Source of the DNA: Terriglobia bacterium
Lineage (GTDB): Bacteria > Acidobacteriota > Terriglobia > Acidiferrales > UBA7541
Assembly: GCA_020072805.1 (NCBI GenBank)
Contig: JAIQGC010000017.1
Coordinates: 1 to 47,716 of the forward strand
Direction of reading: 5' to 3'
DNA: 47,716 bases
In this document: positions 1 to 8,744 of the stretch, piece by piece
Position numbering within the stretch: position 1 is the stretch's first letter
Layout of the letters: every line of letters begins with the position of its first letter
Made by a program: the position numbers and the translations under genes
The notes under the pieces: model-generated
Seen by the model: only the letters and a program-made list of their open reading frames with translations
What the model was told of the DNA's origin: nothing
Databases searched by the model: none

Positions 1-1
1 C

Positions 2-1291
2 ATGGTGGGCATCGGCCCTTTCGTGGTCAGCTCGCTGGTGATTCGCGAGATGGGCGGGCCGCAGGCGCTGCTGGCCTGGGTTTGCGGCGCGCTGCTGGCC
101 CTGCTGGACGGTTTTGTGTGGTCGGAACTGGGCGCGGCCATGCCCCGCGCCGGCGGCAGCTATATTTTTCTGCGCGAGGCTTACGGCGCGGAGCGTTGGG
201 GACGGCTGATGTCCTTCCTCTTCGTGTGGCAGACGCTGATTCAGGCCCCGCTGGTCATCGCCAGCGGGGCCATCGGCTTTTCGCAATACGCCACCTACCT
301 GCACCCGCTCAGCGCCTGGCAGCAGAAAGGCATCTCCGGCGTCGTGGTCATTCTTCTCGTGATCCTGCTCTACCGGCGCATTACCACCATCGGAAAAATT
401 TCCGTGCTGCTCTGGGCGGGGGTGATCGCCACGCTGCTGTGGCTGATCTACGGCGGCGTCACGCACTTCAATGCGCGCATGGCTTTTGATTTCCCGCCCG
501 GCGCGTTTCATCTTTCCAGCCTCTTCTTCGCCGCGCTGGGCGCGGCCATGGGCAATACGATTTACAGCTATTGGGGCTACTACAACATCTGCCACCTGGG
601 CGGCGAGCTGAAGCGGCCCGAGCGCAACATCCCGCGCGGAATTTTTATTTCCATCGTCGGGATTGCGCTGCTCTATCTGCTCATGCAGACCAGCATCCTC
701 GGCGTGGTGCCGTGGCGCGTCGCGCAGAATTCGCCGTTTCTGGTGAGCACCTTCGTCGAAACGCTCTACGGCGCGCGCGCGGCCAGCATCGCCACCGTGC
801 TGGTCCTGTGGATCGCCTTCGCTTCCATTTTTTCCGCGTTGCTGGGCTATTCGCGCGTGCCCTATTCCGCCGCGCTCGATGGAAATTTTTTCCCGGTCTT
901 CGCCCGCGTCCATCCCACCAAGCATTTTCCGCACCTTTCGCTGCTTTTCCTGGGCGCGCTGGCGTTTTCCTTCAGCCTGGCCTTCAAGCTGGCCACGGTG
1001 ATCAAAGCCATCCTGGCCATGCGCCTGCTCGTGCAGTTCATCGGGCAAGCCGTGGGCGTGATGATTCTGCGCCGGCGGCGCACCGCCGAACCGCTGCCGT
1101 TTAGAATGTGGCTTTACCCGCTGCCCGCGCTGCTTACCATGCTGGGCTGGGCCGGGCTCTTCTGGGCCACCGGCCCGGCGCGCAAATGGGGCCTGCTGGT
1201 GATTGGTTTGGGCGTGGTGGCGTTTCTGCTGCGCGCCGCGATAGTGCGAGAATGGCCTTTTGCCCTGCCCAAGCAGACGGAGGCCATGTGA
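2..1291 (+). CDS. APC-family amino acid permease, 5'-truncated by window edge
   Basis: Cytoplasmic-membrane amino acid/polyamine/organocation transporter. The visible 429 residues open with MVGIGPFVVSS and continue to the conserved first-helix/loop pattern (GGPQALLAW, WSELGAAMPRAGGSY), followed by about ten hydrophobic segments. In this family the 'MVGIG' stretch lies inside TM1, some 20-30 residues after the true start, so the ATG at position 2 is probably internal and the gene begins outside the window. The stop is TGA at 1289. A PIG-L gene follows about 95 bp downstream on the same strand. The substrate cannot be deduced from sequence alone. Confidence 0.85.
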   Translation: MVGIGPFVVSSLVIREMGGPQALLAWVCGALLALLDGFVWSELGAAMPRAGGSYIFLREAYGAERWGRLMSFLFVWQTLIQAPLVIASGAIGFSQYATYLHPLSAWQQKGISGVVVILLVILLYRRITTIGKISVLLWAGVIATLLWLIYGGVTHFNARMAFDFPPGAFHLSSLFFAALGAAMGNTIYSYWGYYNICHLGGELKRPERNIPRGIFISIVGIALLYLLMQTSILGVVPWRVAQNSPFLVSTFVETLYGARAASIATVLVLWIAFASIFSALLGYSRVPYSAALDGNFFPVFARVHPTKHFPHLSLLFLGALAFSFSLAFKLATVIKAILAMRLLVQFIGQAVGVMILRRRRTAEPLPFRMWLYPLPALLTMLGWAGLFWATGPARKWGLLVIGLGVVAFLLRAAIVREWPFALPKQTEAM

Positions 1292-1386
1292 ATCACATCT
1301 CAACTCTGTCATCCCGGGCGGAGGGCCGGCGCTATTTGCCGGCACGCAGCCAAGGGATCTCTCTTCTCTTCCGGAGCAACCGACCC

Positions 1387-3936
1387 ATGAAGCTATTTTT
1401 TCTTTCCCTGATTGCCGCACTCGCTCTCACGCTGGCCGCGCAACCCGCCGCCGCGCAGTTTCCCGCCGCTCCGGGCACCGGCACGGGCCTGTCCGAAACC
1501 ATCGAGGCCATTGACGCCGCGCGGGTCAACACGCGCATCCTCTACGTCACGGCGCACCCCGACGACGAATCTTCTTCCGTGCTGACCTACCTCGCGCGCG
1601 GCCTGCATGCCGAAGTCGCCCTGCTTTCCATCACCCGCGGCGAAGGCGGGCAGAACGCGCTGGGCCCCGAGCAGGCCCCGCAACTGGGCCTCATCCGCAC
1701 GCAGGAACTTCTCGCCGCCACGCGCGGCTACGGCGTCAAACTTTTCTTCACCCGCGCGCCGGATTTCGGCTTTTCGAAAACTCCCGAAGAGTCCGAACGC
1801 ATCTGGGGCGAACAGGTGCTCGACGACATGGTGCGCGTCATCCGCACGTTCCGTCCAAACATCGTCATCAACAATTGGGGCGGCGTGCATGGCGGCCACG
1901 GCCATCACCAGGCTTCCGGCCTGCTTACCCCGCGCGCCGTGCAGATGGCCGCCGACCCCAAGGCTTTTCCGGCGCAGTTGAAGGAAGGGCTGACCGTCTG
2001 GGGCGACGCCGCGGACGCCGTGGAAATTCTTGGTCTCGAGCGCGGAGGAGACAGTCCGAAAGGTTACGTCCTGCCGCTCGATGAAATTTCTTCTCTCTAC
2101 GGAAAATCCTGGCGGCAGATCGGCCTGGATGCTTACGTCAATCATCGCACCCAGGGCATTTCCGGCTTTATCAACTCGCCCTACATCTGGCGTCCCATTG
2201 CGCTCACCCGCGAAGACGGCGCCAAATTCGATCCGTCCATCCTGGCGCGGCCGCTCACCGCGCTCTTTGGAGACGAGCAGGGGCCGCTGTGTAAAGCGGA
2301 ACCCAAGTGGTGCGCAGCGGCAAAAACCGCGGACGAAAAAATCGCGAAAGCACGCGCCGCCGCGCTGCAGCTGGATTGGCCGGCCGCGGCGGAACTTCTC
2401 GCGCAAGCTTCGGAGTCGATGAGCAGTCTCTATCCCGCCGACACCATCTCTTTCTGGAATCCTGCCAATGCCGAGAAGGAAGGCAGGGTCTTCTCCGTGG
2501 TGGATCGTATTACCCGCGCGCTCCTGCTGGCGGCGGATTTCGAATTCACGGCGGAGTCCGACCGCAGCGAGGCCGTCCTGGGCGAGCCCGTCACCGTCAC
2601 CGTCCGCTATGGCTGCCGCCGCGCCGTAAAATGCCCGGTCCTGCAGGAATCGCTGCACTTGACGGGCATGGAATATGGCGCGAAGGGCGAAGGCGACCCG
2701 GTAAAGGGACTGAAATACAAAATCACGTTTACCGCTCCCGCCGGAGAGCCCGGTATTTGGGAAAAACTTCAGCCCGAACAAGAGCCGGCGGCCCGGGTAA
2801 AGCTGAGTATCCGTACCGGCGAGGGAAGGTCCAAACAACTAAGCGTGCCGGTCACCCACATCCAGGCGAATTCGACGCGCGTGGACCGTGTGCCGCTGCG
2901 CATCGTGCCCGCCTACACGCTGGCGGTTGAACCCAAGCAAAAAATCGAAGTTCTGGCCCAGGCGCGGAAACCGTTCGACATTTTCGTGCGCGTGCATTCG
3001 AACGCCACGCAAGCGGGCAAGGTCAGCGCCGGGCTGGATGTTCCGCCGGGCTGGAGCGCCAGCGCCGAGCAGGCCATTGAATTCACCGGCCCGGGCGACC
3101 GCTACGCCCGCTTCACCGTGACCCCGCCGGAAAAACTCGCCGCCGGACACTATTCACTCGCGGCCTACGCCCGCCGCGAAAAGGAAAAATTTTCGACCTC
3201 GCTCGAACCGCTCACCACGCTGCCCACGCAGTTCTGGAGCGAGCCGGCTGTCTGCCGCGTGCACGCCTTCGACATTAGCGTGCCGGAAAATCTCCGCGTC
3301 GGCTACCTCACCGCGGAAAGCGAGCCCATTCCCGAAGCCCTCGAGCGCTTGGGCATCCGCGTGGAAATGATCAATCCCACCGAGCTGGCCTTCGGCAATC
3401 TCGCGCGCTTCGACGCCATCGTCGTCGGCGTGCGCGCCTATGAACTGCGCGCGGACCTTCCCGCCGCCAACCAGCGCCTGCTCGATTACGCCACGAACGG
3501 CGGCGCGCTGGTGGTCCAATACAACCGCGATTTCATCTGGGACAAGCTGCAGCCCGCTCCCTATCCCGCCAGGATCGACCCCGGCAAGCCTGGCGCCCCA
3601 CTGCCGCGCATCACCGACGAAACCGCCGCGGTGAAATTTCTCCAGCCGGACGACGCGCTGCTCAACCGCCCCAACAAGATCGCCCAGGCGGATTTCGACG
3701 GCTGGGTGCAGGAGCGCGGCCTCTATTTCTGGAGCCGGTTCGACCCGCGCTACACTCCGCTGCTGGCCATGCACGACCCCGGCGAACCGGATCTCGATGG
3801 CGGCCTCGTCTATGCCCGCACCGGCAAAGGAGTCTATATCTACACGGGGCTTTCCTTCATCCGCCAGCTTCCCGAGGGTGTGCCCGGAGCGTACAGACTT
3901 TTTGTGAATCTTCTCGGCGCGGCGCGCGCCCGCTGA
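1387..3936 (+). CDS. PIG-L family deacetylase, large secreted form (849 aa)
   Basis: Predicted exported zinc-dependent N-acetyl-sugar deacetylase-like protein. Residues 1-23 form a signal peptide (MKLFFLSLIAALALTLAAQ...). The LmbE/PIG-L fold starts near residue 50 with the metal motif AHPDDE (H57, D59, D60). A later HGHH cluster (H171-H174) probably supplies the third zinc ligand. Typical PIG-L enzymes are about 230-270 aa. This one has about 550 further residues with beta-rich regions and a C-terminal glutamine-amidotransferase-like segment (residues ~620-849: 'VGYLTAESEPIPEALERLGI', 'FDAIVVGVRAYELR'), an architecture common in Acidobacteriota and Bacteroidota. The ATG at 1387 is chosen because it begins the signal peptide; longer in-frame starts lie inside the permease gene. 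Substrate unknown. Confidence 0.85.
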   Translation: MKLFFLSLIAALALTLAAQPAAAQFPAAPGTGTGLSETIEAIDAARVNTRILYVTAHPDDESSSVLTYLARGLHAEVALLSITRGEGGQNALGPEQAPQLGLIRTQELLAATRGYGVKLFFTRAPDFGFSKTPEESERIWGEQVLDDMVRVIRTFRPNIVINNWGGVHGGHGHHQASGLLTPRAVQMAADPKAFPAQLKEGLTVWGDAADAVEILGLERGGDSPKGYVLPLDEISSLYGKSWRQIGLDAYVNHRTQGISGFINSPYIWRPIALTREDGAKFDPSILARPLTALFGDEQGPLCKAEPKWCAAAKTADEKIAKARAAALQLDWPAAAELLAQASESMSSLYPADTISFWNPANAEKEGRVFSVVDRITRALLLAADFEFTAESDRSEAVLGEPVTVTVRYGCRRAVKCPVLQESLHLTGMEYGAKGEGDPVKGLKYKITFTAPAGEPGIWEKLQPEQEPAARVKLSIRTGEGRSKQLSVPVTHIQANSTRVDRVPLRIVPAYTLAVEPKQKIEVLAQARKPFDIFVRVHSNATQAGKVSAGLDVPPGWSASAEQAIEFTGPGDRYARFTVTPPEKLAAGHYSLAAYARREKEKFSTSLEPLTTLPTQFWSEPAVCRVHAFDISVPENLRVGYLTAESEPIPEALERLGIRVEMINPTELAFGNLARFDAIVVGVRAYELRADLPAANQRLLDYATNGGALVVQYNRDFIWDKLQPAPYPARIDPGKPGAPLPRITDETAAVKFLQPDDALLNRPNKIAQADFDGWVQERGLYFWSRFDPRYTPLLAMHDPGEPDLDGGLVYARTGKGVYIYTGLSFIRQLPEGVPGAYRLFVNLLGAARAR

Positions 3937-3997
3937 CGTATGATTCTGGGTGTGGCCGCCGCCCGCGAAGGACGGCGCACGGGCGAGGAAAAAGATC

Positions 3998-4624
3998 ATG
4001 CATAATAGTCACCGGACGGGAATCCTGCGCGCGCCCTGGCTGTTGTTCCTCTGTGTTTGTATCCTGCTCTCCGCCGCCGGGCCCGCTCTCGCGCAAAAAC
4101 AAAAAAAGGATAAAAAGAAAAAGGACAGCGCGGCGGACGCCACTCTGGCCGCCAGCCTGGCTCTGCCCGACGAGCAGCAAATTAACCTGCTGATTACCGA
4201 TATGCTGGCGGCCTGGCAGCTCGGCGACGTCGAAAAGCTGCATACCTACTATGCCGATGACCTCTCCGCGGTCAGCGGCTTGTGGGAGCCGCCGGTCATG
4301 GGCTGGGCCAACTACCTATCCAACTACCAGCGGCAGCGCGCCCGGGTGCAGCAGGTGCGCATGGACCGCCAGAACACGCTGGTGCGCGTCAATGGCGCCA
4401 CGGCCTGGGCCTGCTATCAATGGGATTTTTTTGGCGCCGTGGATGGCCAGGGAAGTTCGGCGCACGGGCAAACCACTCTCGTTTTCGTCAAGCGCGACGG
4501 CCGCTGGCTGATCATTCACAACCACACGTCGCTCACTCAGGATTCCCTGCCGCAGGCGCCCGCCGCTGCGCCGCAGGGTACACCCTTGCCCGCGGCACAG
4601 CCGAACAAGCCCCCGTCGCCATAA
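3998..4624 (+). CDS. Secreted SnoaL/DUF4440-like protein (208 aa)
   Basis: Start ATG 3998 follows an AGGA-type ribosome site ('gcgaggaaaaag') and opens a signal peptide ending near ALAQ. A lysine-rich linker (KQKKDKKKKD) follows, then a ~120-residue cone-shaped NTF2-like domain: INLLITDMLAAWQLGDVEKLHTYYADD, later TTLVFVKRDGRWLIIHNHTS. This pattern is typical of SnoaL-like/DUF4440 proteins, which bind small ligands or act as ketosteroid-isomerase-like folds. The tail is proline/alanine-rich. The gene is 61 bp after the PIG-L stop and could be co-transcribed with it. No catalytic residues can be assigned, so function is unknown. Confidence 0.7.
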   Translation: MHNSHRTGILRAPWLLFLCVCILLSAAGPALAQKQKKDKKKKDSAADATLAASLALPDEQQINLLITDMLAAWQLGDVEKLHTYYADDLSAVSGLWEPPVMGWANYLSNYQRQRARVQQVRMDRQNTLVRVNGATAWACYQWDFFGAVDGQGSSAHGQTTLVFVKRDGRWLIIHNHTSLTQDSLPQAPAAAPQGTPLPAAQPNKPPSP

Positions 4625-4662
4625 CGGCTCTGCATCTCACAGCGGCCGCAAGACGGAAACTC

Positions 4663-4959
4663 TCAGAAGAAGTTGCTGCCCTTCAAACCTTCGTACAGCC
4701 ACATCCCGGCAATCACCAGGAGCAATACCCCCGAAGTGATTCCCGTGGTGAGCAGCGGCCGGGAGAGCGCCGTGATCTGATTTATGATCACGCGCTGCTC
4801 GGCGGCCATATGCGCTTCCGCGGCATCGATGAAGAGCTGGTCATCTTCCTTGTTTGTGAGCAGGCTCCGCCGGATCAACAAGATGATGAACGCGGTGGTA
4901 ACCAGCCCCCAAAGGATTAGAAGATAGGCAAGAACACCCAATTGCAGGAACTCAGACAT
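4663..4959 (-). CDS. Small two-TM membrane protein (98 aa), unknown function
   Basis: A good ribosome site (GGGAGG) precedes ATG 4959. The protein MSEFLQLGVLAYLLILWGLV has one TM helix at residues ~7-28, a basic stop (RR at ~31), a short helical middle rich in charged residues (NKEDDQLFIDAAEAHMAAEQRV), and a second TM helix near residues 74-91. It resembles no family I can name. It lies convergent to the SnoaL-like gene and divergent from the tRNA-Leu gene. Longer minus-strand extensions would run through the tRNA and are rejected. Confidence 0.6.
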   Translation of the reverse strand: MSEFLQLGVLAYLLILWGLVTTAFIILLIRRSLLTNKEDDQLFIDAAEAHMAAEQRVIINQITALSRPLLTTGITSGVLLLVIAGMWLYEGLKGSNFF

Positions 4960-5106
4960 AACGACCTCCCAAAGAGACCGCTCCGGAGGGAACAACCAGT
5001 CGGAGCGGGCGGGAAATCCGCCCCTGCGGCGGAGTATAGCACCATTGAAAACCGGGGTGTCAATTAAGAAAAATGGCTTCAACCGGACGCCAGCAGGGCG
5101 CTCGCG

Positions 5107-5135
5107 TTGACAAAGCCGGATGCAGGAGGCAAAAT
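5107..5135 (+). promoter_or_regulatory. Probable sigma-70 promoter of tRNA-Leu
   Basis: A perfect -35 TTGACA (5107-5112) is separated by 17 bp from CAAAAT (5130-5135). The expected start site near 5142 is about 20 nt before the mature tRNA 5' end, a normal leader length. Confidence 0.5.
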
Positions 5136-5162
5136 TGAATTCCTGCCTGGTAACGCACTTGT

Positions 5163-5249
5163 GCCCAAGTGGCGGAATTGGCAGACGCACTAGCTTCAGG
5201 AGCTAGCGGTCGCAAGGCCGTGGAGGTTCGAGTCCTCTCTTGGGCACCA
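5163..5249 (+). tRNA. tRNA-Leu (CAG), CCA encoded
   Basis: An 87-nt class II tRNA. The acceptor stem GCCCAAG pairs with CTTGGGC (5239-5245), discriminator A, and the CCA end is genomically encoded (5247-5249). The anticodon loop TTCAGGA gives anticodon CAG (leucine CUG codons, frequent in this GC-rich genome). A long variable arm and the GGTTCGAGTCC T-arm are present. Confidence 0.95.
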
Positions 5250-5346
5250 TATTTATTCTTTCCATCCATTTGAATCAAAGCCATTTCCGGCGGGCATGGC
5301 CCGATGACCCGGCTCCATTCCCAGCGTCTCTCCGCCGCAAAAAAAT

Positions 5347-5378
5347 GCGGCGCATGTTCCACGTGGAACACGCGCCGC
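5347..5378. promoter_or_regulatory. parS-like ParB-binding palindrome in an extended inverted repeat
   Basis: TGTTCCACGTGGAACA (5355-5370) is a perfect 16-bp palindrome matching the chromosomal parS consensus (TGTTTCACGTGAAACA and the TGTTCCACGTGGAACA variant). It is nested in a longer inverted repeat, GCGGCGC (5347-5353) against GCGCCGC (5372-5378), with one A/C mismatch between the arms. It sits between the tRNA-Leu gene and the 3' end of a convergent gene, in non-coding DNA. An alternative role is a transcription-stop hairpin, but no T-run follows on either strand. Confidence 0.6.
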
Positions 5379-5399
5379 AACTGCTTTACTGAGCTTCGC

Positions 5400-5879
5400 T
5401 TAGTTGCCAGCCTGCTTGGCGGCCAGTGGCCCGATAATCGGCAACTGGAACTCCTCCCCGTTATACGCCTTGAACATCAGGAAGAGCCAGAGGCAGAAGG
5501 AGCCAAACCAGAGAAGCATGTCGATGGGCAGAAAAATCAGGCCGATCATGCCCCCGCCAATCATGCGCAGGAAAAAGGATACGAACATGATCGCGATGAA
5601 GATCGCGATGATCCCCACATGAAAGAAAATGGACTGGAAACAATGGAACCGGACCTTGCGGTCGTTCTTGTAGGGGTCCAATACCAGGAAAATCACGCCG
5701 GTGATCAAGCCCACGGCGTACGCCAGCGCGCACACCACGTTGGTGGACAAGCCCTCTCCCGTCCCTGCTCCTCCCCCGGCCGCCGGCGCCGCGCCGGCTC
5801 CTCCCGCGGCCGAGCCGCAGGAACCGCAGAATGAAGTACCCTCGGCGACTTGCGCGCCGCATTTTCCGCAAAATGCCAT
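5400..5879 (-). CDS. Zinc-ribbon plus DUF4870/Tic20-like membrane protein (159 aa)
   Basis: Start ATG 5879 has a strong AAGGAG ribosome site. Residues 1-25 form a zinc ribbon with two CxxC pairs (CGKCG and CGSCG), followed by a Gly/Ala linker. Four hydrophobic helices follow, including AYAVGLITGVIFLVL, with an intervening NDRKVRFHCFQS loop typical of the DUF4870/Tic20-like family ('R.Ha.Qsl'). Such proteins are integral membrane proteins of unknown role. The gene is divergent from RNase R (266 bp apart). Confidence 0.7.
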   Translation of the reverse strand: MAFCGKCGAQVAEGTSFCGSCGSAAGGAGAAPAAGGGAGTGEGLSTNVVCALAYAVGLITGVIFLVLDPYKNDRKVRFHCFQSIFFHVGIIAIFIAIMFVSFFLRMIGGGMIGLIFLPIDMLLWFGSFCLWLFLMFKAYNGEEFQLPIIGPLAAKQAGN

Positions 5880-6145
5880 CTTCGATCTCCTTTCGAAGCT
5901 CCGCTTCCTCTTGCCTGATTCTTGAACTTGCCCGGCCTGCTGCAGGTGCCTTGCCGACTACTCTAGCCTGAAAAACCGCTCCTGGGCTCTGTTCTTACCT
6001 CCTTCCATGCGCAAGAGTCAATAGCCGCGCCCCATCGCTTCGCCCTGCCCCGCTCCGCCGCGCAACTCTTTTGCGGGTGGCTTTGCGCGGGGAGGCGGGC
6101 TAGAATTCTCGTGCAAGGCGGGAATCGCCCGCTGGCCCACATTCC

Positions 6146-8623
6146 ATGCCGCGTCCCCACAATCTCCGTTACGAAGATGTCCTGCACTACCTGCAACTAC
6201 GAAGAAATCCGGCCAGCACATCGGAAATCGCCTCCGGCCTGCAAATCCCCAAAAAAGATATTCGCGCCCTGCACAAACTTCTCGCCAAACTGAAAAAGCG
6301 CCGGGCCATCGAGGAGCTTCCCGGCCAGCGCTATCGCGTCAGCGAACGGCGCGGCGAGGGCGGCGGCAAGCCACGGCGCGAAGAGCGCGAAGAAGGAAAA
6401 CACGGCCGCGCGCGCACAGAGGAACCTTCCAGTCAGTTCAGCCAGACCAGCCCCCCGGGCTCTTCCGGGCAAGCGCCCGCGCCGCGCGACGCCATCAGCG
6501 GACGGCTGGTGCTGCACCAGGACGGCTACGGCTTCGTCGTCCCGGGTACCCCGCTGCCGCAGATCGAAGGCGACATCTTCATTCCGCGCGACGCTATCGA
6601 AGACGCTATGCACGGCGACCGCGTCCTCGCGCGCATCTCCCGGCGCAGCGGCGTGCCCGGCGGCCTGCGCGCCGAAGGAAGAATTCTGCGCATCGTGGGC
6701 CGCGCCCACCCCACCGTGGTCGGGCAGTTCCGCTACGCCGCGCGCGGAAACTTCGTCCTGCCCTACGATATACGCATCCAGCAGGAGATCGAAATTCCTC
6801 ACGGAGAAGAGCTCACCGCTGCCCTGCGCCAGAAACTCGGCCTGCCTGCTGCCGAACCCGGCGCCAGGCCCGCTCCTGCCCGCCGCGGCGAGCGCCTCCC
6901 GGAACTCGATGGCGCGGTGGTCAACGTGGAAATCCTGCGCTTTCCCCGCGGCGGCGGTGCCGCCACCGGCCGCGTGGTGGAAATCGTGGGCCGTCCCGGC
7001 GATCTTGGCGTGGACACCGAAATCATCATCCGCAAGCACCACCTCCCGCATTACTTCGACGGCCCGGTCCTGGCCGATGCCGAAAACCGCGCCCGCCCCG
7101 TCGGCGCGGCCGAGCGCAACGGACGCGAGGACTTCCGCCACCTTCCCGTCGTCACCATCGACGGCGAAACCGCGCGCGATTTCGACGATGCCGTTTACGT
7201 TGAGCGGCGCCCCGGCGGCGGCTGGCATCTCGCCGTGCACATCGCCGACGTCTCTCACTATGTGCGCGTGGATGCCGCGCTCGACCGCGAAGCCCGCCTG
7301 CGCGGCACCAGCGTTTATTTTCCCGACCGCGCCGTGCCCATGCTTCCCGAACAGCTTTCCAGCGGCATCTGCTCGCTCGTCCCCCATGAAGAGCGCTTGG
7401 TCATGAGCGCCCTCATGGAATTCGACGCCGCGGGGCGCATGCACGACGCCCGCTTCGTTCCCGGCGTGATCCGTTCCGCCGCGCGCATGACCTACACCAA
7501 CGTCAACAAAGTCCTCGAAGGCGACTCCGAGACGTCCGCGATCTATTCCGGACTGGCCGCGCACTTCCGCGATATGCGCGAACTCGCTCTGCTGCTCAAC
7601 GCCCGCCGCGCCGAACACGGCTCCATTGATTTCGACCTCCCCGAGCCGGTCATCGAGTTCGACGAAGAGCAGCGCATGATCGCCATCGCCCCGGACGCCC
7701 GCAAGGTCCTTGAATTCGAGGAGCTGGCCCGCGCCTTCGGCTATTCCCTGGGAGTCGAAAATCTCCACGAACGCTCGCTGGCCGTGCGCCACGGCAGCGT
7801 TCCCGCTCCCGCGCGTCACGGACGCCCCGATTCCTTCGGCCACGGCCGCGAGCGCCCCATGCGCGTGGCGCTTCCGGGCGCGGTGGACCTGCGCATCACC
7901 CCGCTGCACTACCAGCGCCTGGTGAAGAAACTTTCCGGAACCACCGAGGAGCGCATCATGTCCTACCTCATGCTGCGCTCGCTCAAGCAGGCCCGCTATG
8001 CCGCCGACCCGCTGGGCCATTTCGCCCTGGGCTTCGACGAGTACACTCACTTCACTTCGCCCATTCGCCGCTATCCCGACCTGATCGTCCACCGCATCCT
8101 CAAATGGGCGCTCGAAAATCCCGAAGCGCATCCCTCCGCCCACCGCGCCGCGCATGCCGCGCGCGAAGCCGAAGCGGTCAGCTATTCCCGCGGCCAGCTC
8201 GAGGAAACCGCTGCGGAATCCTCCGAAGCCGAACGCCGCGCCGTGGGAGCGGAGCGCGAGCTGATGAGCTGGAAGCGCGCGCAATTCATGGAAGAGCATC
8301 TGGGCGAGGAGTACGAAGCGCTGATTATCTCCGTGCAGAAATATGGCTGCTTCGTCGAGTTGTTCGAGGTTTTCGTCGAAGGCTTGCTGCCCATGGCCGC
8401 GCTCGAAGAGGCCGCCGACGGGCGCTGCGTCTATCGCGAGCACGATCACGCCATCGTCGCGCTGGGCCCCTCCGAACGCGGCGGCGCCCACGGACGCCGC
8501 GGCAGCAGGAAGTCCGCCGCGGGCGGCAAAGCCTGGCGCCTGGGCGACCGCGTGCGCGTGCGCGCCGAACGCGTCGACCCCATGCGTCGCCGCGTGGAAT
8601 TTTCCCTGCTCGCCGAAACATAA
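6146..8623 (+). CDS. rnr: Ribonuclease R (825 aa)
   Basis: Processive 3'-5' exoribonuclease of structured RNA, cytoplasmic. An N-terminal winged-helix region (residues ~1-65) is followed by a charged low-complexity linker, OB/cold-shock domains (DGYGFVVP near residue 128), the RNB catalytic domain and a C-terminal S1 domain (residues ~720-825). The catalytic aspartates are visible in DGETARDFDDAV (D339, D345, D347, D348), and the TSPIRRYPDL signature is at 637-646. There is a family-atypical His/Gly/Arg-rich insertion near residues 549-570 and another inside the S1 domain (GGAHGRRGSRKSAAGG). ATG 6146 is the first in-frame start consistent with the winged helix; its ribosome site is weak. Confidence 0.95.
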   Translation: MPRPHNLRYEDVLHYLQLRRNPASTSEIASGLQIPKKDIRALHKLLAKLKKRRAIEELPGQRYRVSERRGEGGGKPRREEREEGKHGRARTEEPSSQFSQTSPPGSSGQAPAPRDAISGRLVLHQDGYGFVVPGTPLPQIEGDIFIPRDAIEDAMHGDRVLARISRRSGVPGGLRAEGRILRIVGRAHPTVVGQFRYAARGNFVLPYDIRIQQEIEIPHGEELTAALRQKLGLPAAEPGARPAPARRGERLPELDGAVVNVEILRFPRGGGAATGRVVEIVGRPGDLGVDTEIIIRKHHLPHYFDGPVLADAENRARPVGAAERNGREDFRHLPVVTIDGETARDFDDAVYVERRPGGGWHLAVHIADVSHYVRVDAALDREARLRGTSVYFPDRAVPMLPEQLSSGICSLVPHEERLVMSALMEFDAAGRMHDARFVPGVIRSAARMTYTNVNKVLEGDSETSAIYSGLAAHFRDMRELALLLNARRAEHGSIDFDLPEPVIEFDEEQRMIAIAPDARKVLEFEELARAFGYSLGVENLHERSLAVRHGSVPAPARHGRPDSFGHGRERPMRVALPGAVDLRITPLHYQRLVKKLSGTTEERIMSYLMLRSLKQARYAADPLGHFALGFDEYTHFTSPIRRYPDLIVHRILKWALENPEAHPSAHRAAHAAREAEAVSYSRGQLEETAAESSEAERRAVGAERELMSWKRAQFMEEHLGEEYEALIISVQKYGCFVELFEVFVEGLLPMAALEEAADGRCVYREHDHAIVALGPSERGGAHGRRGSRKSAAGGKAWRLGDRVRVRAERVDPMRRRVEFSLLAET

Positions 8624-8744
8624 CCGGCCTGCGCGCCCGCGCGTGATTCCTCCGCGATAATTCTGCTATTCTATAGCGTGGAACCAGAGGCCTGAACGTA
8701 ACCTTCGCCCACCCCAGCGTATCCACAGAGAGGAATTACCGACC

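Noticed and set aside
1393-2838. 481-codon minus-strand open frame opposite the PIG-L gene
   Set aside because: The sense strand has clear PIG-L motifs; the antisense frame is a high-GC shadow.
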